The notes under the pieces were generated by a model. That model saw nothing but the letters and a program-made list of their open reading frames with translations. It ran no database searches and was not told the origin of the DNA. Shown piece after piece: positions 1 through 7,904 of a stretch of DNA of 64,000 nucleotides. Position 1 is the first letter of the stretch; each line of letters begins with the position of its first letter. The position numbers and the translations under genes were made by a program. Source of the stretch: Fictibacillus aquaticus (GTDB lineage Bacteria; Bacillota; Bacilli; Bacillales; Fictibacillaceae); contig NZ_NOII01000010.1 of the NCBI RefSeq assembly GCF_002245695.1, positions 1-64,000 on the forward strand, given 5' to 3'.

Positions 1-136
1 CCGCTGCGCGCCCTAAAGGGTCTCACCTGTCCCACTCGTCCCGCTGGATAAGTAAGGCTGCGCAGCAAGACATCGCACGAAGAAAATGTGAACTTCATTT
101 TCGAGGAGTCGGCACCTTACACTCCAATCAACCTAA
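1..136 (+). repeat. Structured GC-rich repeat, copy A (cut by window start, with insertion)
   Basis: This is the 3' part of the dispersed element seen in seven other places in the window. It holds the right arm of the central stem (AAAGGGTCTCACC), the CCCGC segment and the conserved end GTCGGCACCTTACACTCC followed by AATCAAC. Unlike the other copies it carries 59 extra bases at about 49-107. The extra stretch contains the palindrome GCTGCGCAGC and a small hairpin GAAAATG/CATTTTC, so this copy has an additional structured arm. Bases 137-388 show no gene. Confidence 0.8.
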
Positions 137-388
137 TCAAGGATGCTTAAGAAAGAAGAAGAATTTGATATACCCTGATGAAAACAACATTTTTATGTAA
201 CAGAGAGTAGAAGTGATAACGATTCAGAAAGAAGCAATACGCTGAAGAAAGACAGTTTACCTTCAGCGAATCCCTCCTTATATTTTTTTGCAACAACAAA
301 TTACTCTAAAACAAATTATCTTTAAGAAAAGAGCCTTTTCTGTTTTTATGCTAAACTGAAAACAACATTTACATACGAGGTGATAAGG

Positions 389-811
389 ATGAAACATGAT
401 GAAAACTGCATTTTCTGTAAAATCATTGCAGGTCAGATCCCGTCTTACAAAGTATACGAAGATGACCATGTTCTCGCTTTTCTCGATATCAGCCAAGTAA
501 CAAAGGGGCACACTCTGCTCATACCGAAGGAGCATCATAGAGATATTTTTGAGCTGCCTGAACAGGCTGCTGCCTCTTTATTCTCTGCTGCGCCAAAAAT
601 CGCTAACGCGCTTAATGCCGCTTTTGAGCCAGTTGGGCTGAATATCTTGAACAATAATAAAGAAGCGGCAGGACAGACCGTGTTTCATTATCACATGCAC
701 TTCCTCCCGCGTTATGGAAAGGGAGACGGCTTCGGTGCAGTTTGGAAAACGACAGACACTCCAGCCGACGAGATGGCAAAAACCGCCTCTCTTATAGCTG
801 AAAAGCTGTAG
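389..811 (+). CDS. hit: HIT family nucleotide-binding protein Hit
   Basis: A protein of about 140 residues of the histidine-triad superfamily, cytosolic nucleotide hydrolases or transferases acting on substrates such as AMP-lysine or AMP-NH2 type compounds. The N-terminal CIFCKI motif and the triad HYHMHFLPR near residue 100 (H-x-H-x-H) are both visible, which makes the assignment firm. The ATG at 389 is preferred because it follows GAGGTG by about six bases; a GTG nine bases earlier lies inside that ribosome binding site. In B. subtilis hit also sits beside trpP and yhaH, so the context is syntenic. The exact physiological substrate is unknown. Confidence 0.93.
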   Translation: MKHDENCIFCKIIAGQIPSYKVYEDDHVLAFLDISQVTKGHTLLIPKEHHRDIFELPEQAAASLFSAAPKIANALNAAFEPVGLNILNNNKEAAGQTVFHYHMHFLPRYGKGDGFGAVWKTTDTPADEMAKTASLIAEKL

Positions 812-937
812 TGGGAATATTTTCATAAAACAGCACTGCACTGGCACACAGCACATATATTTGTTAAAATGAAACAAGCCTTTTCGCAGCAGGCCATGAG
901 GGCACTGCTGGAAAGGAAACAATGCTTCACGTTAAGT

Positions 938-960
938 GAGCAGAGATGAGGAGAGATGAG
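938..960 (+). promoter_or_regulatory. Probable TRAP binding site overlapping the trpP ribosome binding site
   Basis: Five GAG triplets stand at 938, 943, 948, 953 and 958, each separated by exactly two bases, and end two bases before the trpP ATG at 963. TRAP (MtrB) is known to wrap RNA carrying (G/U)AG triplets spaced by two or three bases, and in B. subtilis it blocks trpP translation this way. The triplets include the only Shine-Dalgarno sequence, so binding would hide it when tryptophan is plentiful. Known sites have more triplets (9-11), so this may be a short version. Confidence 0.75.
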
Positions 961-962
961 AA

Positions 963-1484
963 ATGAATACAAAATCTTTAGCTTTTACTGGGGTGCTCCT
1001 TGCACTCGGATATGTACTGCATACGATTGTGCCTCCGTTCTTTATGGGGATGAAGCCTGATATGCTTCTTACGATGATGTTCCTTGCGATCATGATCAAC
1101 CCTCAAAAAGGAAACGTTGTTATGGCCAGTCTAGGTGCAGGTATCATTTCAGCACTTACAACAGGCTTCCCAGGCGGACAGCTTGCAAATATTATAGAAA
1201 AACCACTGACAGCTTTTATCTTTTTCTTCTTGATTCTAGCTGTATCTAAACTAAAGCGCAGCGCACTCATTGCCACAATCCTTACCGCTGCTGGTACAAT
1301 TGTGAGCGGAACGTTATTCTTAACGGCTGCTTTGGTCATTGTCGGTCTTCCTGGGCCGTTTACTGCTCTGATCCTAACGGTTGTACTGCCTGCTGCTGGG
1401 TTTAACGCAGCACTTATGGCCGTTCTTTATCCGGTCGCTTCTAAAATTACAAAACGTACGATGCCAACTGCTTCTATGCTTTAA
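963..1484 (+). CDS. trpP: Tryptophan transporter TrpP
   Basis: A 173-residue membrane protein with about five hydrophobic segments, matching the TrpP (YhaG) family of ECF-S-like tryptophan uptake proteins. The N-terminal half carries the family-like FFMGMKPDMLL and FPGGQLANIIEKP stretches. It follows hit as in B. subtilis. The start is set by the GAGGAGAG ribosome binding site, which is itself made of the triplets of the putative TRAP site, so tryptophan should repress translation. A strong hairpin terminator follows the stop codon. Function is from family knowledge; the regulation is read from the sequence. Confidence 0.9.
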   Translation: MNTKSLAFTGVLLALGYVLHTIVPPFFMGMKPDMLLTMMFLAIMINPQKGNVVMASLGAGIISALTTGFPGGQLANIIEKPLTAFIFFFLILAVSKLKRSALIATILTAAGTIVSGTLFLTAALVIVGLPGPFTALILTVVLPAAGFNAALMAVLYPVASKITKRTMPTASML

Positions 1485-1489
1485 AAACT

Positions 1490-1529
1490 TAAAAGAGACA
1501 CTCCGCTTTTTTGCGGAGTGTCTCTTTTT
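1490..1529 (+). terminator. Rho-independent terminator after trpP (bidirectional)
   Basis: The stem AGAGACACTCCGC pairs with GCGGAGTGTCTCT around a T-rich loop and is followed by a T run on the plus strand and preceded by A's, so it can also serve the convergent gene at 1533. Confidence 0.9.
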
Positions 1530-1532
1530 CTA

Positions 1533-1946
1533 TTACGGAGCCGGATGTATGTAGCTGTCTTCTTCTTTTCTTTCCCATTCCATAAAAGAGTCGATTTCTT
1601 GGCTCAGCGTTCGGAAGATGAAACCAAGTACTGCAGCATCATCTGCAAAGCCAAGGCCGATAAGAAAATCCGGAATGGCATCAACTGGGCTTACAAAATA
1701 AAGCAGACCTGCCACCATGATGAGCACGGATTTTTTGGAGATATCACGATATGTTCCCTGTCTGTAGCTCTTAACCAGTCTCACAAGTGCTTTCACCTGT
1801 GCACTCAGCTCTTGTATTATGCTGTCAGACTGTGATTTGCTGTCAGCAGTGTTAAGAAGCTCTGTTGTGTCATCCTTGCTTTGAAACACGCTGTCTGCTT
1901 TTTCCTTCATCTTATTAAAATAATTTCCGATCGTATGCCTTTGCAA
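1533..1946 (-). CDS. YkvA-like DUF1232 membrane protein
   Basis: About 137 residues. The C-terminal half holds the DUF1232 signature, a hydrophobic segment followed by YFVSPVDAIPDFLIGLGFADD, typical of YkvA-family small membrane proteins of unknown function. The N-terminal half is polar. I place the start at a TTG at 1946 because AAGGAGGGG lies just upstream; the in-frame ATG at 1973 precedes that ribosome binding site and has none of its own. It converges on trpP with a shared terminator. No metabolic or regulatory role can be read from the sequence. Confidence 0.8.
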   Translation of the reverse strand: MQRHTIGNYFNKMKEKADSVFQSKDDTTELLNTADSKSQSDSIIQELSAQVKALVRLVKSYRQGTYRDISKKSVLIMVAGLLYFVSPVDAIPDFLIGLGFADDAAVLGFIFRTLSQEIDSFMEWERKEEDSYIHPAP

Positions 1947-2074
1947 GAAAATCCCCTCCTTTTCCCTTATCATATACCTTCCTTTCTTGTTTTTCTAACA
2001 TAACCCTGCTGTAATCCCTCTTATTCTTCAGAAAAATAACTGAAATTTCTTAGTCATTTTTCGACGAAATTTTA

Positions 2075-2266
2075 TTATCCGACAAAAAGATACATAGAGA
2101 AAATCACTAAAATAACACCTAGGAATCCAATTAAAAAGGCGCTGATTTTCTTTCTTTGAACACTTCTGTTTCGGAAGCTGTAACGGCTTACTGCTGTAAG
2201 GGACAAACCCATTCTAACTAGTAAAAAACAACCTGCTGCCAGCAGCAGTAAAGTCACGAACCACAT
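2075..2266 (-). CDS. Small two-segment membrane protein, unknown
   Basis: A protein of about 63 residues with two hydrophobic segments separated by a basic linker (around RYSFRNRSVQRKK), suggesting a hairpin membrane topology with the loop inside. The ATG at 2266 is six bases downstream of a G-rich ribosome binding site (AGGGGGG at about 2273-2279). Longer in-frame starts at 2272 and 2311 are less well placed. It is divergent from yhaH. I do not recognise the family; the coding call rests on the ribosome binding site and the membrane-like composition. Confidence 0.55.
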   Translation of the reverse strand: MWFVTLLLLAAGCFLLVRMGLSLTAVSRYSFRNRSVQRKKISAFLIGFLGVILVIFSMYLFVG

Positions 2267-2418
2267 CGCCATCCCCCCTGTACCATTGTATGCGGGCGCT
2301 TGTCCAAACATGCCGAATCTGCTCGGGAAATATTTAAGGTTTCGCCTTTTTTCTCTGTAGGAATGAAGCTGTATTGCCTAGAAATCCTATAGCAAGAAAA
2401 GAACAAGGAGGAATCATC

Positions 2419-2691
2419 ATGTCTAAGAAAAAATCGGTAATCACTGGCTTTGCAATCGGAACGGTCGTCACAGCAGCCACAGCACTTCTTACCACTCCGA
2501 AAGCTGGTAAAGAAGTTCGTGAAGACTTAAAGAAAGGTATGGATAAAGTTAAAACATCCATCTCAAATGTAAAGAGAGAAGGTATTCTCTTGAAAGACCG
2601 CATTTCCTTTGCTAAAAAAGAGCAAAAAGAAGCGATGGAAGAAGTAGCAGCAGATACAGCCGAAGAGGAAATGATGGAAGATAAACAGTAA
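2419..2691 (+). CDS. yhaH: YtxH-like protein YhaH
   Basis: A 90-residue protein with an N-terminal glycine/alanine-rich hydrophobic segment (about residues 6-25), then a PKAGKEVREDLKKG motif and a long charged helical tail. This is the YtxH/gas-vesicle-like domain found in B. subtilis YhaH and YtxH, small stress-associated proteins of unknown mechanism. The ATG at 2419 follows AAGGAGGAATCATC. It lies between trpP and scoC as in B. subtilis. A terminator follows directly. Confidence 0.85.
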   Translation: MSKKKSVITGFAIGTVVTAATALLTTPKAGKEVREDLKKGMDKVKTSISNVKREGILLKDRISFAKKEQKEAMEEVAADTAEEEMMEDKQ

Positions 2692-2696
2692 TTTAA

Positions 2697-2730
2697 AGCA
2701 GGCTTGCCGGTCCGGCTTGCCTGCTTTTTT
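2697..2730 (+). terminator. Rho-independent terminator after yhaH
   Basis: GCAGGCTTGCCG pairs with CGGCTTGCCTGC and is followed by TTTTTT. Confidence 0.88.
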
Positions 2731-2896
2731 CATTTTTTTGATAAAACTATTCCTAAATGCACCAAAAGACTCACTAACCCAACTATTTTACTAAAAAAAA
2801 TATAAAAAATTATAAAATTTAACTTTCTTATTATAGGAAATATTGGCATAATGAGGAATAGGTAATGGTATGATTTTTGATGGAGGGCAGTTTACT

Positions 2897-3466
2897 ATGA
2901 ACAAAGAACAGCTGTACAATTTTAAAGAAGCAATGATCTACAGTCATAAACTAGCTCAAATTAGCAAGGCATTATGGAAGAGTGTAGAAAAGGACTGGCA
3001 AAACTGGATTAAGGATTATGGCCTAAACATAAACGAGCACCATATTCTTTGGATTGCCTACCATTTAGAAGGAGCGTCAATTTCCGATATCGCCAAGTTT
3101 GGAGTCATGCACGTCTCTACTGCATTTAATTTCTCCAAAAAACTTGAGGAGCAGGGCTACCTGACTTTCTCTAAGAAGGAAGATGACAAGCGCAACACGT
3201 ATATCTGCCTGACGCCAAAAGGAGAAGAACTGTTTCTTCAGACTTTAAGTACATATGACACTTCACAATTCAGCATCTATACAGCTTCCCAGCCGATTAA
3301 GGATCTGTATGGAAGGTTCCCTGAGTTCCCAGACCTTATGTTCATCATCCGCAACTTGTACGGTGAAGATTTCATGTCTATATTCAATAAACTCGAAGAT
3401 AAATTCGAGGCAGAAATGAACGCTGCATCAGAAGATGAACCAGAGCTTGCCGGCACTCATTCATAA
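2897..3466 (+). CDS. scoC: MarR-family transition-state regulator ScoC (Hpr)
   Basis: A 189-residue regulator matching ScoC/Hpr, the MarR-type dimeric repressor of protease, sporulation and peptide-transport genes in Bacillus. The winged-helix DNA-binding region spans roughly residues 45-110 (the stretch around [20 protein letters not shown], then [19 protein letters not shown]). The C-terminal acidic tail is also typical. The start is the ATG at 2897 after TGGAGGGC; the upstream ATG at 2870 has no ribosome binding site. A very AT-rich stretch upstream (about 2790-2850) probably holds the promoter. Its 3' end overlaps the convergent yhaI by ten bases. Confidence 0.92.
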   Translation: MNKEQLYNFKEAMIYSHKLAQISKALWKSVEKDWQNWIKDYGLNINEHHILWIAYHLEGASISDIAKFGVMHVSTAFNFSKKLEEQGYLTFSKKEDDKRNTYICLTPKGEELFLQTLSTYDTSQFSIYTASQPIKDLYGRFPEFPDLMFIIRNLYGEDFMSIFNKLEDKFEAEMNAASEDEPELAGTHS

Positions 3467-3798
3467 GTTAAAGAAAGCTCGTATAGCTTTTTCATAAGAG
3501 GCAGAAATAAATCCTGGTCCCGCAGAGCCATAATGGCTTGGCGGGGCTTTAATTTTGGCGTCAGCATTCCTGCAAACTCGATCAGCAGTGCTGTATAATG
3601 AACAAAACCTTCCTCCTGCATGACCTCATATTTCTTCGCAAGCCTGGTGCACAGTTCCTCTGTCTCCTGCATCTCTTCTTCTGTCAGCTTATTTTCCATG
3701 ATTAGGGCATAAAATGGATAAGCGGAAAGATCGATGCTTTTTACCGTAAGTTCATTATAAAATTCAAGCCTCTCTACCCGTTCCTCTATTGTTTCCAT
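3457..3798 (-). CDS. yhaI: YhaI family protein (DUF1878)
   Basis: A 113-residue acidic soluble protein, predicted all-helical, matching the B. subtilis YhaI/DUF1878 family, whose function is unknown. The gene lies next to scoC, as in B. subtilis, and the two overlap tail to tail at 3457-3466, so transcription of one runs into the other. The N-terminus [17 protein letters not shown] resembles the family start. No catalytic motif, signal peptide or membrane segment is visible. Confidence 0.82.
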   Translation of the reverse strand: METIEERVERLEFYNELTVKSIDLSAYPFYALIMENKLTEEEMQETEELCTRLAKKYEVMQEEGFVHYTALLIEFAGMLTPKLKPRQAIMALRDQDLFLPLMKKLYELSLTYE

Positions 3799-3928
3799 CC
3801 AACATCCTGCTTTCCGGACAATCTTTGACTATATTATAATTCATTAGTGCCTGATTTGTAACAATGTCTTACGTTTTCTTTAGGCTGTTTTCGAAAACTT
3901 CTTTACTTTGAATGAAATCGAAGGAGCC

Positions 3929-4057
3929 GTTGATTTCCGTTTCAGGTGTACGCTTTCCGAGGGGTGAGAGGTGAGCCCTTCCGTCGCATGCGCCATTGGA
4001 AGGTCTCACCTTCCCACTCTTCCCGCCGGAGTCGGCACCTTACACTCCAAACAACTC
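3929..4057 (+). repeat. Structured GC-rich repeat, copy B
   Basis: A full core copy running from GTTGATTTCCG to ACACTCCAAACAAC. Its central stem is GGTGAG-CCTTCC paired with GGAAGG-TCTCACC, different in sequence from the other copies but still complementary. The gene-free stretch 3799-4369 contains this copy, the A/T palindrome at 4275-4294 and otherwise nothing I can identify. Confidence 0.85.
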
Positions 4058-4274
4058 AATACAGGAAGTAATACAAAAGTGAAAGCCCAGAAATCCTTAC
4101 AAGCCACTAATTGTCGAAATCGCAAGTAGCCTTAAAAAATTGCAAACCATGTATAAAGCAACGATGGAAGGAAGCGTAAGAGAAATATGAATCGTTCACA
4201 GGAGATTGTCCCCTTACAAAGCGCAATTTTATAAGAAGTCATTTGAACTCATGATACCTTTGTCTAAAATTACC

Positions 4275-4294
4275 ATGTTTTTTTAAAAAAACAT
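4275..4294. other. Perfect 20-bp A/T palindrome
   Basis: ATG, seven T, seven A, then CAT, reading identically on both strands, about 75 bases upstream of the yhaJ start. It could be an intrinsic terminator-like hairpin, a regulator site or simply a bent A/T tract; the sequence does not decide. Confidence 0.5.
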
Positions 4295-4369
4295 ATTGAT
4301 TTCAATCTATAAAAGTCGTAAATTATGTTAGTGGTTTTTCCACGTAAATTTAAAGACATCAGGTGAATT

Positions 4370-4921
4370 ATGAACTGTTATAAATCGATCAATATTCAAA
4401 AGACAATGGGCTCGCAGCGCCTTTTAATCCTATCCCTTTTTAGCGGACTTGCTTTTTTTATGCTTTTTTATGATCTCTTTCTTGCTTTTTTTCCAGAAAC
4501 AATAATTATCGAAGCTGGCGGGTGGCCGTTCCTGCTTTCCATACTGTTCATCCTGCCTGTTCATAAAATTGGACACTGTTTGCCATTATGGCTCTCAGGT
4601 ATTCCCGCAGGGCTTGTGTATAAAAGGACATCGGGAAGTGTGCCATACATCCACTGCCAATTTAAAACTGCTCTTTCATTAAAGATCATGAAGCTTTCTG
4701 TGCTGTCACCGTTCTTCTTGATCACATCTGGATGCTTTGCAAGCGCATATTCCTGGCCAGTGTTCATGCCGTTCTTTATCACATTTGCTGCGGTAAACTT
4801 TGCACTAAGCATCTATGACTTTATTTATTACAGCTGTCTTTTGAAAGCTCCGAAAGAAGCGCTTATAGAAGATCATGATATAAACGGCTTTTTCATTCTT
4901 ATCAATGAAAAAGTTTCATAA
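4370..4921 (+). CDS. yhaJ: DUF3267 membrane protein, YhaJ-like
   Basis: A 183-residue protein with about four membrane segments. It resembles the DUF3267 family (putative zincin-like membrane proteins), to which B. subtilis YhaJ belongs by my recollection. A motif HKIGH near residue 66 sits where a zincin HExxH would be, but the catalytic Glu is replaced by Lys, so protease activity is unlikely. The start follows AGGTGAATT. It lies between yhaI and prsA as in B. subtilis. A strong terminator follows. Confidence 0.65.
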   Translation: MNCYKSINIQKTMGSQRLLILSLFSGLAFFMLFYDLFLAFFPETIIIEAGGWPFLLSILFILPVHKIGHCLPLWLSGIPAGLVYKRTSGSVPYIHCQFKTALSLKIMKLSVLSPFFLITSGCFASAYSWPVFMPFFITFAAVNFALSIYDFIYYSCLLKAPKEALIEDHDINGFFILINEKVS

Positions 4922-4960
4922 ACAAAAAGGAAGCGCTGCGTATGTGCGCTTCCTTTTTGT
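4922..4960 (+). terminator. Bidirectional terminator between yhaJ and the ypmS-like gene
   Basis: ACAAAAAGGAAGCGC pairs with GCGCTTCCTTTTTGT. The symmetric A and T runs allow it to stop transcription from both convergent genes. Confidence 0.9.
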
Positions 4961-4978
4961 ATTTAACTGAATACACCT

Positions 4979-5548
4979 TTATTCATAAACACCTAACCGT
5001 ATGACATCCTTCTTCAAATCAAAGGTTTCAGCTTTAACTTTGTATGTTTTCTTAACGTCCATCTCCGTTAATTTCACATGCAGAGATTCTTCATTTGGAT
5101 ACACATCAATCCATTCTGGCAGATCAACCTGTGCCTGAAACAGCTGGAATACCTCTTTTCCTGGCAGCGGAAGAAGACCGACCTGAATCTCTTTCTCCTT
5201 TAAAAGAAGATCTCCATTTTTCAGAACCTCAGGCTCAAACGAAATTTGATACGGAAATTCCCTTTCCATAAAAGGCAGTTTTCCTTTTATTAAAATATCG
5301 TCTCTCATGTTCACATAAAGGTCCAAGTTAGGCTGTTTTTTCTTGATCTCTTTGTTCAATATTTCCTCGACCTTTTCCTTGTCTGTCTCCACGCTGAGCA
5401 GTTTTTCACCTGCCACAGTGTCATTTAGTCTCGAGTCATCCCATTTCCCTTTAGAGGGGTTTATAAATAACATTGAAACAAGTACGACCGGTACGATTAA
5501 CGCGATCAGCAGCAACGTAAAAAAGGCTGCCTTCCATCCATTTCTCAT
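4979..5548 (-). CDS. YpmS-like DUF2140 membrane-anchored protein
   Basis: A 189-residue protein with one N-terminal membrane segment (about residues 8-30) and an extracellular beta-rich domain, matching the YpmS/DUF2140 family. Family-like features are the SVETDKEKVEEILN stretch after the anchor and the central GKLPFMEREFPYQISFEPEV with the LPLPGKEVFQLF motif. Length fits YpmS (about 185). The ATG follows GGAGATGAAAAG. The function is unknown. In B. subtilis ypmS is elsewhere, so this is a local difference from the yha synteny. Confidence 0.8.
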   Translation of the reverse strand: MRNGWKAAFFTLLLIALIVPVVLVSMLFINPSKGKWDDSRLNDTVAGEKLLSVETDKEKVEEILNKEIKKKQPNLDLYVNMRDDILIKGKLPFMEREFPYQISFEPEVLKNGDLLLKEKEIQVGLLPLPGKEVFQLFQAQVDLPEWIDVYPNEESLHVKLTEMDVKKTYKVKAETFDLKKDVIRLGVYE

Positions 5549-5640
5549 CTTTTCATCTCCAAATTATTATTTTCTACTCTTATTCCTTAACATTTGATAA
5601 AGTTAAACATGGGACTTTTTTACTTTTGGGGGTATGTATG

Positions 5641-5823
5641 ATGACAGGCAATATCTTTGTATTCGTGGCACCTGTCCTGCTATTCATTTTTAATTCACTC
5701 ACTGACCGATTATGCGCTCAAAGAGAAATTCCAGCAGAAAAGCAGTTTCAGGTATTCCGCACCGTAAATATCCTGTTAACCATTCTGCTCATTTCTGTGT
5801 ACATTGAAAACGTATTTGCCTGA
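5641..5823 (+). CDS. Small two-segment membrane protein, unknown
   Basis: About 60 residues with two hydrophobic segments (near residues 4-17 and 42-58) flanking a charged region with a cysteine. The best starts are the tandem ATGs at 5638 and 5641 after GGGGGT. It is divergent from the ypmS-like gene and convergent with the YjcZ-type genes, separated from them by a terminator. I do not recognise the family. Confidence 0.5.
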   Translation: MTGNIFVFVAPVLLFIFNSLTDRLCAQREIPAEKQFQVFRTVNILLTILLISVYIENVFA

Positions 5824-5846
5824 ATTTTTTCTACAAAACAAAAATA

Positions 5847-5882
5847 AAGCAAGGGGGAACTGTTTCTTCTCCCCCTTGCTGC
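5847..5882 (-). terminator. Terminator, minus strand (YjcZ-type genes)
   Basis: AGCAAGGGGGA pairs with TCTCCCCCTTGCT. On the minus strand the stem is followed by TTTATTTTT, so it mainly terminates the genes at 5904-6378. Confidence 0.85.
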
Positions 5883-5903
5883 TTCCAAACCATAATCTTC
5901 TCA

Positions 5904-5990
5904 TTAGCAGACCCAACATGCACCGATGATAATGAGCAATATAAATAATACAACAACAAGCGCAAAGCTGTTTCCGTATGCTTTACCCAT
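5904..5990 (-). CDS. YjcZ-family small sporulation-type peptide 1
   Basis: A 28-residue ORF too short for usual gene finders. It begins MGKAYGNSFAL, continues as one hydrophobic segment and ends in GACWVC. This is the pattern of the YjcZ family of small membrane peptides found in Bacillus spores and coats. AGGAGG stands seven bases before the ATG. It is the most distal of three tandem paralogues and the most diverged at its N-terminus. Confidence 0.82.
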   Translation of the reverse strand: MGKAYGNSFALVVVLFILLIIIGACWVC

Positions 5991-6030
5991 TTTCATACCT
6001 CCTTATTTAAAGCAGACACTGTTCTCTTAC

Positions 6031-6117
6031 TTAGCAGCACCAAGCAGCGCCTACGATGATTAATAGAATAAACAACACAACAATCAGCGCAAAGCCCTTT
6101 CCATATCCGTAGCCCAT
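6031..6117 (-). CDS. YjcZ-family small sporulation-type peptide 2
   Basis: A 28-residue ORF beginning [19 protein letters not shown] and ending GAAWCC, the classic YjcZ layout of a Gly/Tyr-rich start and a single membrane helix. A ribosome binding site AGGAGGTG precedes the ATG. About 77% of its positions match the neighbouring copies by eye in the helix, so the three genes probably arose by tandem duplication. Its mechanism of action is unknown; YjcZ-type peptides are mother-cell expressed in B. subtilis. Confidence 0.88.
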   Translation of the reverse strand: MGYGYGKGFALIVVLFILLIIVGAAWCC

Positions 6118-6285
6118 GATGACACCTCCTCAATTATCTGTATCCTATCCTATGCAGCATGCTCCACAATCGCATAGGCGGCTGCCCTTTTTCCCGGTTT
6201 TTCTTTAAGAATTTAGATAATTAGTTACTATGCCAGGGGCAGATTCAGACTGTCTGAAGGGCTTAGCGCTAGGAATTTTCCCCTA

Positions 6286-6378
6286 TCAGCAGCAGAGGAG
6301 GCCGCCAATAATGACCAATAGAATAAACAGCACCAAAATAATTGCAAATCCATGTCCGCTTCCATACCCATAACTCAT
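6286..6378 (-). CDS. YjcZ-family small sporulation-type peptide 3
   Basis: A 30-residue ORF beginning MSYGYGSGHGFAIILVLF and ending GGLLCC. It is the promoter-proximal copy of the three. GGAGGGG precedes the ATG. The 167 bases between it and copy 2 hold two short dyads (CCTATGC/GCATAGG near 6150-6180 and TTCAGA/TCTGAA near 6245-6259) but no T tract, so each gene may have its own transcript. Confidence 0.88.
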   Translation of the reverse strand: MSYGYGSGHGFAIILVLFILLVIIGGLLCC

Positions 6379-6534
6379 AATAAACCCCTCCTTCATTTCT
6401 GTTATCATATAGAGCAGACACCCAATTGGTTTAGGCGAATGACCCGGTTTTTCATTATTTTTTTTATTAACCCTTTTCTTTGTGTAAATTTTCTCATATT
6501 TTCCTGCTTGAATAGGAATTACGGTCGTGTTTAT

Positions 6535-6542
6535 GCTATAGT
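6535..6542 (+). promoter_or_regulatory. Extended -10 promoter of prsA
   Basis: TGCTATAGT matches an extended -10 (TGnTATAAT) and lies 44 bases before the prsA ATG. No good -35 box is visible, which is compatible with an extended -10 promoter. Confidence 0.5.
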
Positions 6543-6586
6543 AAGAGTTGTTAAATTATTACTTCAAAATGTAGGAGTGTTACAGA

Positions 6587-7456
6587 ATGAAAAAATGGTT
6601 ATTATCTGTCGGCTTAACAGCTGGCCTATTGTCTTTATCTGCATGCAACTCCGGCGGATCTGAAAAAGTAGTCGAGTCCAAAGCCGGTGACATCACGCAG
6701 GACGAATTTTATCAGGAGCTTAAGGACCGCTACGGCAACCAAGTTTTGAAGGAAATGGTTGACCAGATGGTACTAGAAAAGGAATATAAGGTTTCCGATA
6801 AAGAAGTCGATAAAGAGATCGAAAAGATTAAGAAAGAATCAGGCGGCGAGGATGCATTCAAACAGCTTCTTGAGCAAAACGGCATTAAAGATGAAAAAGT
6901 TCTAAAAGAGCGTATCAAAGGCATGCTTGCAAGCGAAAAAGCAGCGACAAGCGGCGTGAAAGTTTCTGATGAAGAAGCAAAGAAAGTGTTCGAAGAGAAA
7001 TATAAAACAGAAGTAAAAGCTAGCCACATTCTTGTTGACGATGAAAAAACAGCAAAAGAAGTAAAAGCTAAGCTTGATAAAGGCGGAGATTTTGCAAAGC
7101 TTGCAGAAGAGTATTCTAAAGACCCAGGCTCTAAAACTAAGGGCGGAGATCTTGGATTCTTCGGTAAAGGCGCAATGGTTCCTGCTTTTGATAAAGCAGC
7201 ATTCTCTCTTGAAAAAGGGAAAATCTCTGAGCCTGTTAAATCCGACTATGGCTACCATATCATCAAGGTAGAAGATAAGCGTGAGAACAAGTTCGAAGAT
7301 AAGAAAGATGAAATTGTGAAAGAACTTAAGCAGCAAAAAGCGAAGCCTATCCAGGAAATCGTGGACAAGCTCCGCAAGAAAGCTGATGTTAAGATCAAGG
7401 ATAAAGATCTTAAAGACGCATTGAAAGCTCAAGAACAGCAGCCAATGCCTCAATAA
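6587..7456 (+). CDS. prsA: Foldase lipoprotein PrsA
   Basis: A 289-residue lipoprotein peptidyl-prolyl cis-trans isomerase that folds secreted proteins at the membrane/wall interface. The signal peptide ends in a lipobox LSAC with the lipidated Cys at residue 20. A charged helical chaperone region follows, then the parvulin domain at about 143-230 (start ASHILVDDE, core [21 protein letters not shown], end GYHIIKVED). Length matches B. subtilis PrsA (292). The ATG follows AGGAGTG. Gene position beside scoC, yhaI and yhaL is syntenic. It is probably essential, as in B. subtilis. Confidence 0.96.
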   Translation: MKKWLLSVGLTAGLLSLSACNSGGSEKVVESKAGDITQDEFYQELKDRYGNQVLKEMVDQMVLEKEYKVSDKEVDKEIEKIKKESGGEDAFKQLLEQNGIKDEKVLKERIKGMLASEKAATSGVKVSDEEAKKVFEEKYKTEVKASHILVDDEKTAKEVKAKLDKGGDFAKLAEEYSKDPGSKTKGGDLGFFGKGAMVPAFDKAAFSLEKGKISEPVKSDYGYHIIKVEDKRENKFEDKKDEIVKELKQQKAKPIQEIVDKLRKKADVKIKDKDLKDALKAQEQQPMPQ

Positions 7457-7468
7457 CTTTTATAGTAA

Positions 7469-7507
7469 TGTCCCCGCTGACCATTGTGGCTAGCGGGGAT
7501 TTTTTTA
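7469..7507 (+). terminator. Rho-independent terminator after prsA
   Basis: TCCCCGCT pairs with AGCGGGGA across a 13-base loop and is followed by seven T. Confidence 0.9.
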
Positions 7508-7549
7508 GGTACTTTTGTATACCTAGTTGCTTTTAGATTTCAGAGGAGG

Positions 7550-7680
7550 GGTTGCTCTCCGTTTCAGGTGCACGCTTTCCGCGGGGCGGGCGGTGAGCCC
7601 CTTTGCCGCTACGCGCCCTAAAGGGTCTCACCTGTCCCACTCGTCCCGCTGGAGTCGGCACCTTACACTCCGATCAACCT
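7550..7680 (+). repeat. Structured GC-rich repeat, copy C
   Basis: A complete core with the central stem GGTGAG-CCCCTTT paired with AAAGGG-TCTCACC. Similarity to copies G and H extends on both sides, from a GTTGCT motif at about 7526 to CTCATGGATAAGGCA at about 7771-7785, giving a full element of about 255 bp. The gene-free stretch 7457-7952 holds the prsA terminator, this element and the yhaL terminator; I see nothing else in it. Confidence 0.88.
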
Positions 7681-7904
7681 TATCAATGATGAATTCAAAG
7701 GTGATTAACCGAGTGTAATAAAAGATCAGCAGTAGCAATTGAAGTAAGAATGAAAATATTCCTCATGGATAAGGCATTGTTTGTTAAACTTTCACCCCTG
7801 AGCCATTTCACTCACCTATGTTGTAAAAACACGCCGTTTAATAGCCGCTTGCGCCAATCTTCTATCAACATTCACCTGTTCTCCTTCTTTTTTTAATACT
7901 GTAC

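Noticed and set aside
240-269. Hairpin CGCTGAAG/CTTCAGCG as a terminator of a gene left of the window
   Set aside because: The T-rich stretch begins only some 13 bases after the stem and no gene end is visible, so the evidence is too weak.
578-922. 114-codon minus-strand ORF over hit and the trpP leader
   Set aside because: It overlaps the well-supported hit gene and the TRAP site, has no ribosome binding site and no recognisable domain.
7527-7718. 63-codon ORF across repeat copy C
   Set aside because: The frame is open only because of the GC-rich repeat; the other copies do not keep it open, so it is not coding.
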